Below are positions 59,012 to 64,000 of a DNA stretch of 64,000 nucleotides, one piece after another (position 1 is the first letter of the stretch; each line of letters starts with the position of its first letter). A program made the position numbers and the translations under genes. The notes beneath the pieces were generated by a model. It made no database searches and had not been told where the DNA came from. It saw only the letters and a list, made by a program, of their open reading frames with translations. Source of the stretch: Antedon mediterranea (taxonomy: Eukaryota > Echinodermata > Crinoidea > Comatulida > Antedonidae); NCBI RefSeq assembly GCF_964355755.1, contig NC_092675.1, positions 4,746,312 through 4,810,311 on the forward strand, read 5' to 3'.

Positions 59012-59140
59012 TTAGTCGCGTGGACGCGACTCTATTATAGTTCACTATGTCGGTCGGTCGGTCGGTCTGTCGGTCTGTCGGTCTGTCTGTCGGTCCGGTA
59101 TCACTATGCGTTTTAGCACGCGACTTATGGCTGTTGGCCT
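59012..59140. repeat. CGGT-microsatellite element, copy 2
   Basis: 'TTTTTAGTCGCGTGGACGCG', 'TTCACTATGTCGGTCGGTCGG', a (CGGT/CTGT)n run to 59098, then 'TTTTAGCACGCGACTTATGG'. GTCGCG at the left and CGCGAC at the right form an inverted pair. Confidence 0.55.
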
Positions 59141-59545
59141 TGTTATATTTTAAATAGATTAGAAAAAAAAGGGAAACAGAGGAATGTAATGTAATGATAT
59201 ACATTTATAATTTAGAAATCAACCTTTGTATTAGAATTCAATAAAGTCCAGTGGAGAGTTTGTCTAGATGTTTTAAAAGACAATTTAGCCCATAATTGAA
59301 TCTCGAAAGAAAACACTTTGCTTAACCTTACGACCTTTCCCATCGTTAAACCAGGAGAGATTGACACTATTTAAGTACAGATTTGACATTGTTATCCATC
59401 ATTGAAATACCTTATTATACCATTAATCACTTCTACTTAAACACCCCTGGATTAACTTAGGACCAATCATTAGCTTTACAGATGACGTAATGACATATGC
59501 TAATGAACTGAGCCGATATACCCCCAAGTTTCAGAAGAGCCCAAA

Positions 59546-59627
59546 CACACCTCACAACCACTTCTTGGAAGACACACCTCACAGCCACTTCTTGGAACAC
59601 ACACCTTACCGACACTTCTCCAGAAGA
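59546..59627. repeat. 27-bp tandem repeat, about three units
   Basis: Units of CACACCTCACARCCACTTCT plus TGGAAGA; the third unit is diverged (CACACCTTACCGACACTTCT). Confidence 0.75.
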
Positions 59628-60589
59628 ACACCTACACTCACACCTCACCGACATCATCACTGTATTCTCTGTTCCTTAGTTGCATATTATACTGAATTAT
59701 TATTGTATCATCAAGTATTATTGAATAAACAATATGTGTTACTGCAGTCAAGCGAGTAGAGTCCTCATTACAAGTCAGTACCTCAACACACACTATATTA
59801 CACTAGTAATGGGTAGCATAATAATTCGGCCGGTTGTTTAGTGTACGATCCGCACTTTTAATCAATACAATACCGTACCTGGTCATAGGCGCAGAAAATA
59901 AGTAAAACAAATAGTTAAGGCATGATTATACTACAATATTAAAAGATCACAGAAATCTGTTAACATTTTAAAATTGTCATAAAAAGGTTTTAATATACGA
60001 TGAATGGACAACAGTAATTAAAGTTAAAAATTACCGTAACGTCCAAGACACAATAAACAATTCAATACCTAATATTGGCACCCACTCTTGGACGCAACGT
60101 GCAGTAAGTGCAAATTACGCAAATAATTTGATCAATCTCTACGCGAGGATCATCATCACTTCTGTCATGATTGGTTACTTGCCGTGCGCTAACGTTGCAA
60201 TTTGTCAGTATTAGGCACGTCATTCTTGAATTACCGTATTCATTTGAATTAACTTTAAATCAGCTTTGAATAAACCCCTCTACATGATAACAAAAGATAA
60301 TACGTTTAATAATCTAATTATATAGTAAGGAGGTAATGTAGTGTTAACTATGGACATCTTGGTGGTTATTTAATTCATGGTAACAATGTTTATTTTTATT
60401 TTATTTCGAAACCCAAACCAACAGCAAAAAAAAAAAAAAAAAAAAATCGCCATTAACAGGAGGGTTAACATACAAAAAACAGAACGGATACAAATACACA
60501 TAAATAAATGCCTAAAAATAAACATTATAATAAGATAGTATAAATTAAGAATTATATTTTAGAATTAGAAGAATTATATAATTTACTTA

Positions 60590-61176
60590 ATCTACAAAAC
60601 CATCCAAAGAATGAATGAAATGAGGGTTTGGTTCTTAATCTATGAGAAGCTACACGGATAAAGAAACAAGATATACAATTACAATCAAAATTACTATGAA
60701 CAGAATTATAAAGAAGATCAAACTCAATTCAAGTTCTGAATTTAGGTGATAAACATTAACAGTAACTGAATTAATTGCTCAGTTTGCCTAAGACAAAACG
60801 TATGACGTGAACCAAACTAATTGAATTATAAATAACAGAACCGAAATCAAGAGAAGATCGAATTAACGTCTGATAAAGAGACATTTTGGTTTGCGGGTGA
60901 AGATCTTTACAGTTAATTCACATGAGCCTCAAGATACGGTTTGCCATTTTAACTTCACTTTTAACTGTTTAAATATGAACAGAAAAATTAATTTTAGAGT
61001 CAACTTAAACCCCAAGATCTTTTTGAGTATGAACGCTTTCAATCCAATTATCAGTAATGGTATAATCAACAATAATATGAGCTCTCTTAAAATTTGAGTT
61101 CCAATCCCCACTTCTGTGACCATTCACCCAATCGGTGTTGGTCATCTTGAAGGAGACTTAAATCTTCTCCGGGACT
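60590..61176 (-). pseudogene. Decayed non-LTR (LINE) reverse transcriptase C-terminal part
   Basis: Reading the minus strand from 61176 down, family-typical pieces appear in order with frameshifts and stops: DLSLLQDDQHRLGEWSQKWG, a VDYTITDNW piece, QKDLGV, VDSKINFS, KMANRILRLM, QTKMSLYQTLIRSSLDFGSV and IYNS. This is the stretch after the catalytic FADD motif in CR1/Jockey-like LINE reverse transcriptases ('DLGV.VD..L.FS.H' and 'L.LYK.LVRP.L.YGS..W'). At least three in-frame stops and one frameshift show that it is dead. The catalytic part is absent. It lies just downstream of the Link-domain gene. Confidence 0.75.
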
Positions 61177-61259
61177 AGTAAATCCCATGGAGGATCCAGG
61201 ATTTCTGAAAGGCATGTTCGCATCATACCATCCCGAGGTTGCCACTTGCTACAATAGAC

Positions 61260-62176
61260 TCATGGTATGTAGCAATAGCCATCGTATTTGGATCCACTAT
61301 GGATATTCTTACTCATAATTGGTGGACTACCGCAACCCGCCCTAGAACGCACAACAGGGTACATGACCTTTCCCCCAGTTGAAACCCAGCCATAGCTACA
61401 ATAATCATAACCGGCCGATTGTGCATTTCTTAGTTGATCTGGTGATGCTAGTGCTCCACCGTAATAAGCGCATCTATTCATGGCATCCTGTTTTGTAAGC
61501 GTGTATTTTACAGCACCACTGACAAGCATCACACGATGAGAGGGAAAAGGATCTGGTAACGTGATGCTCTGGTTTTGTAAAGGAATATAACACATTGCAA
61601 ACCATTCTGTTGATGGATCTTGTAACCAAATGTTGTTACCAGTTGGAAAATTCCAAAATGTTGATGGAGTATTCCCCGAGCAAGGATTGCCCGCCAATCC
61701 TCCCAAGAACCAGCAATCTGTACAAAGATCAACACCAAGTGAGTATGATGCGTTAAAAACTTCAACAGGAGTCGCCAGCCGACCACCAAAGAGGGTACTG
61801 CATCTTGTATCAGATTCATTGGCGTTTAGTTTATCTGAATTTAAACCGGTTAGCCTTATAATTCGTTGAATTGTCGGAATATAATCAAACAAACCTAATG
61901 GTTGATTATATCCTCTGTGACAATAATAGCCACTTTCATATGTCTTGTCTGGAAAAATATTACTTTGTTGATCTGGTGAATTAAATGTGCATTTGTCTCC
62001 ATTGATTTTGGTGAAGGCTATCTCACCACTAATCAACCATCCTTCGATGCAGTCGTCCATGCGTGGTTGATAGGCGTTGTAAAGTTGTTCATAGGATGCA
62101 AGTGAACCTAAGTTAATGGTACACGTACTGGATGCTACTTCGTAAGCAGCATTAGTTGAACTTGAATAAATACCAT
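61260..62176 (-). CDS. Last exon of a three-Link-domain protein
   Basis: Minus-strand exon of about 304 residues, open from acceptor TCTTTTCAG at 62177-62178 to TGA at 61260-61262. It enters in phase 1 (one base from the previous exon), so the N-terminus, presumably with a signal peptide, lies above 62176. Three Link (hyaluronan-binding, Xlink) modules follow each other at about residues 1-88, 98-200 and 222-304. Each has four spaced cysteines and the signature pattern: SLASYEQLYNAY...CIEGWL...YCHRG; GGRLATPVEVFNAS...CWFLGG...CYIP; GGALASPDQLRNAQ..GYDYCSYGWVS...YPV....CG...YDGYCYIP. The second module has an extra CxxC cysteine. The protein ends at the last module with no anchor, so it is probably secreted. 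Ligand unproven. Confidence 0.85.
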
Positions 62177-62981
62177 CTGAAAAGAAAAAGTCTAGGATTG
62201 ATAGATAAACTGCACTTATAATTTGCATTCCGAAATATTGAATAGTATGACAGATCATTATAAGCAATATCTTTTGAAAAAAAATACTACTTAATTCACA
62301 GTTTTTAGAAAAATAATATCAAATCTAAAGGTCAGAATACATGTGTAATGTCCAGTTTTATCCATAGTAGTTTGTTCGTAAGTACAAGGATGGGGGCTTA
62401 AATATAGTGTATTTGTGTGCGATTCTCTTGAATAAATATTTGTTTCGATTTCTTAGTCGAACAGTTAAGATTATTTATTGCAATTATATACGATATTTGA
62501 TAACGGCTAATGACAATCATTCGATACAGAGTTTCCTTAAAGCGAAACATACCATCCCAAAATAACGCTTATTTATTTTTACATATTGCTCTAAAATAAT
62601 TTATGGGAACTTAGTGTAACCAGCAGATGACATCATAGGATGTTGTTATTTTGCTGTAGTTGGTGTTGTCTTTGTTGGAATCATGTTAACAATTAAAATT
62701 GAAAACAAATAATAAAGTCTAGCTCTTTTTGTATATGGAAACTGGAACTATAAATAAAGTGACATGGATATTTTTGAAACAGAAACGCATACAACCTTAT
62801 AATTCGAATCCAACATAATAGTTTTTTTTGTACCGATATTAGAAATAGCACAAAAAGTTTCGAAACTGTTCTAAGAGTTCTTGGTTTGATTTATAAACAG
62901 TTTTCATTTCATTTCATTATATTCGGTCTATTTTAGTATATACATTTGTAATAAATTACCATTCCTAACACAGTATCATAG
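62177..62981. other. Intron or upstream region of the Link-domain gene
   Basis: No exon identified in this part. Confidence 0.4.
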
Positions 62982-63390
62982 TGTCTACATGAACATTCTA
63001 GAATAAGATGTTTTGATTTAAGAAACCATGTATAATTAATAAGAACAATCAGGAACATTCCAGAAGTGCTATTAATAGAAACTGTAATCCCACAGAATAA
63101 GAAGTATAAAGAACGATCTAGAAGGATAGGAACGTCTTGTATATAAAGGGATGTAAAACTATATTGTAAGGTTGTTGGATATTTGATTGTAAAAGTTATT
63201 GTGAAGCTGTTGTTTAAAGTGCTTACTGGATTGTTGAAAGTTGAAGTTGATTGAAATTAAAGCTTTGTTTTTTTAGTAGTTATTTTACAACTTTGTGGAT
63301 TTTGTGTGTAGGCCCTATACTTTTATGTCACAAGGGAGTTCCTAAAGTATTTTCAACCGCTCGGAAACATACGTAAAGGGAGTTCGTGAC
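62982..63390 (+). promoter_or_regulatory. LTR-like or promoter-like segment with heat-shock elements
   Basis: Two perfect three-unit heat-shock elements, GAACATTCTAGAA (62991-63003) and GAACATTCCAGAA (63053-63065), and a third with one bad unit, GAACGATCTAGAA (63111-63123), precede a TATA box TATATAAAG (63140-63148) by 17-150 bp. About 110 bp further on is AATTAAAG, a possible poly-A signal, and the segment ends GTTCGTGACA. This U3-R-U5-like order resembles an LTR. No target duplication or primer-binding site was proven, so an ordinary heat-inducible promoter is also possible. Confidence 0.4.
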
Positions 63391-64000
63391 AACATTAAAA
63401 AAAAACTGAAATTAGGGAGACCAGGGTCAACCTAAGTGAACTTCATCACTGTAGTTGAGCCGGTTGACTCAACCCCAAAGTCAGTTTACACATAAAAGAC
63501 ACAAAATACATCAAAATTGTTAATCAAATTAGATCTAAGCATTTGGCTTAATGTTTTCGTTATTTATTTACTGTTATATTCTTTGTTAACAAAATTTCAT
63601 TTCGGAGAAATATGTTGTATAAACGAAAAATGTATAAACGAAGATACGAATACATACAGATATTTGTATATTATATTTTTTTAATAACCATATTGATTTA
63701 TAAAAGTAAGTTTAGGTAAGCCAGTAAACCTTATTTGTGGAAATAATTATAGTTGTTGATAAAGTTAAGAACATTGAAAGCGCTATATATATTATTTACA
63801 AACACTTTACTATAATATCCCTGTAACCTTTTATGGAAAAACAATTATATACTTACGAGTCTTAAAGCTTTCATCCAATACCTATACACAAAAAATAATA
63901 ATGCCGCATTAAAATAGATCTTTATACTGTTGACTGTCTAAATTTCTAGCGGCTCATTAATTTTATATTTAATTTTGATCATGATATCTGGGTCAGGAAT
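63391..64000. other. Window end, no confirmed gene
   Basis: Only one item of note: a possible 25-bp minus-strand exon at 63857-63881 (acceptor TGTGTATAG, donor GTAAGTA) reading VLDESFKT, which would join the Link exon in the right phase. Too short to be sure. Confidence 0.25.

Larger units (their letters stand above)
57761..60589. other. Gene-free stretch upstream of PP2A
   Basis: No exon seen. Contains the CGGT-microsatellite element at 59012-59140, a roughly 27-bp tandem at 59546-59627 and a poly-A run at 60426-60447. The segment at 58395-58760 repeats 'GGTCAAAGGT/GGTCAAATGT' words without clear periodicity. Confidence 0.45.

Overview
The window is animal nuclear DNA: AT-rich, with genes broken into short exons by GT-AG introns, long gene-poor stretches and dense short inverted-repeat transposons. 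The gene content (macroH2A, PP2A catalytic subunit, germ cell-less, TXNDC15, two ELOVL elongases, a Link-domain protein) and the frequent TAGGCCTA/CTAG-rich patches suggest an invertebrate deuterostome, most likely an echinoderm such as a crinoid or sea cucumber. That placement is an inference from gene families and sequence texture. All exon borders below were read by hand from splice signals, reading-frame continuity and remembered family sequences.

Layout. 1-10.6 kb has no recognised host gene but holds a decayed PIF/Harbinger transposon (4183-5054) and other repeats. 10.7-16.7 kb holds scraps of a possible minus-strand gene that I cannot name; its leader would be divergent from macroH2A. 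17.1-21.2 kb is a complete seven-exon macroH2A gene (+). 23.9-26.4 kb is a complete four-exon TXNDC15 gene (-). The first introns of macroH2A and TXNDC15 carry two copies, in opposite orientation, of an unusual foldback element whose arms are arrays of GCGCAATT palindromes. 28.5-29.3 kb is an ELOVL6-type elongase with an uninterrupted coding region (+). 33.5-34.5 kb is a second elongase of the ELOVL4/ELOVL2/5 type (-), tail to tail with the first. 38.1-47.4 kb is a 16-exon germ cell-less gene (-), with a 135-bp minisatellite and an intron duplication. 48.6-49.8 kb is an unrecognised basic protein gene (-). 52.0-57.6 kb is a complete seven-exon PP2A catalytic subunit gene (-), with a 1.44-kb inverted-repeat element in intron 5. 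60.6-61.2 kb is a decayed LINE reverse transcriptase (-). 61.3-62.2 kb is the large last exon of a three-Link-domain secreted protein (-). 62.98-63.4 kb is an LTR-like or promoter-like segment with three heat-shock-element motifs and a TATA box.

The genes do not form one pathway. They cover chromatin (macroH2A), phosphorylation control (PP2A), ubiquitin-ligase adaptor function (GMCL1), ER redox and cilium-linked function (TXNDC15), ER fatty-acid elongation (two ELOVLs) and probable extracellular glycan binding (Link protein). The window's most unusual material is its repeats: at least six inverted-repeat families, one with nine clear copies plus a nested chimera.
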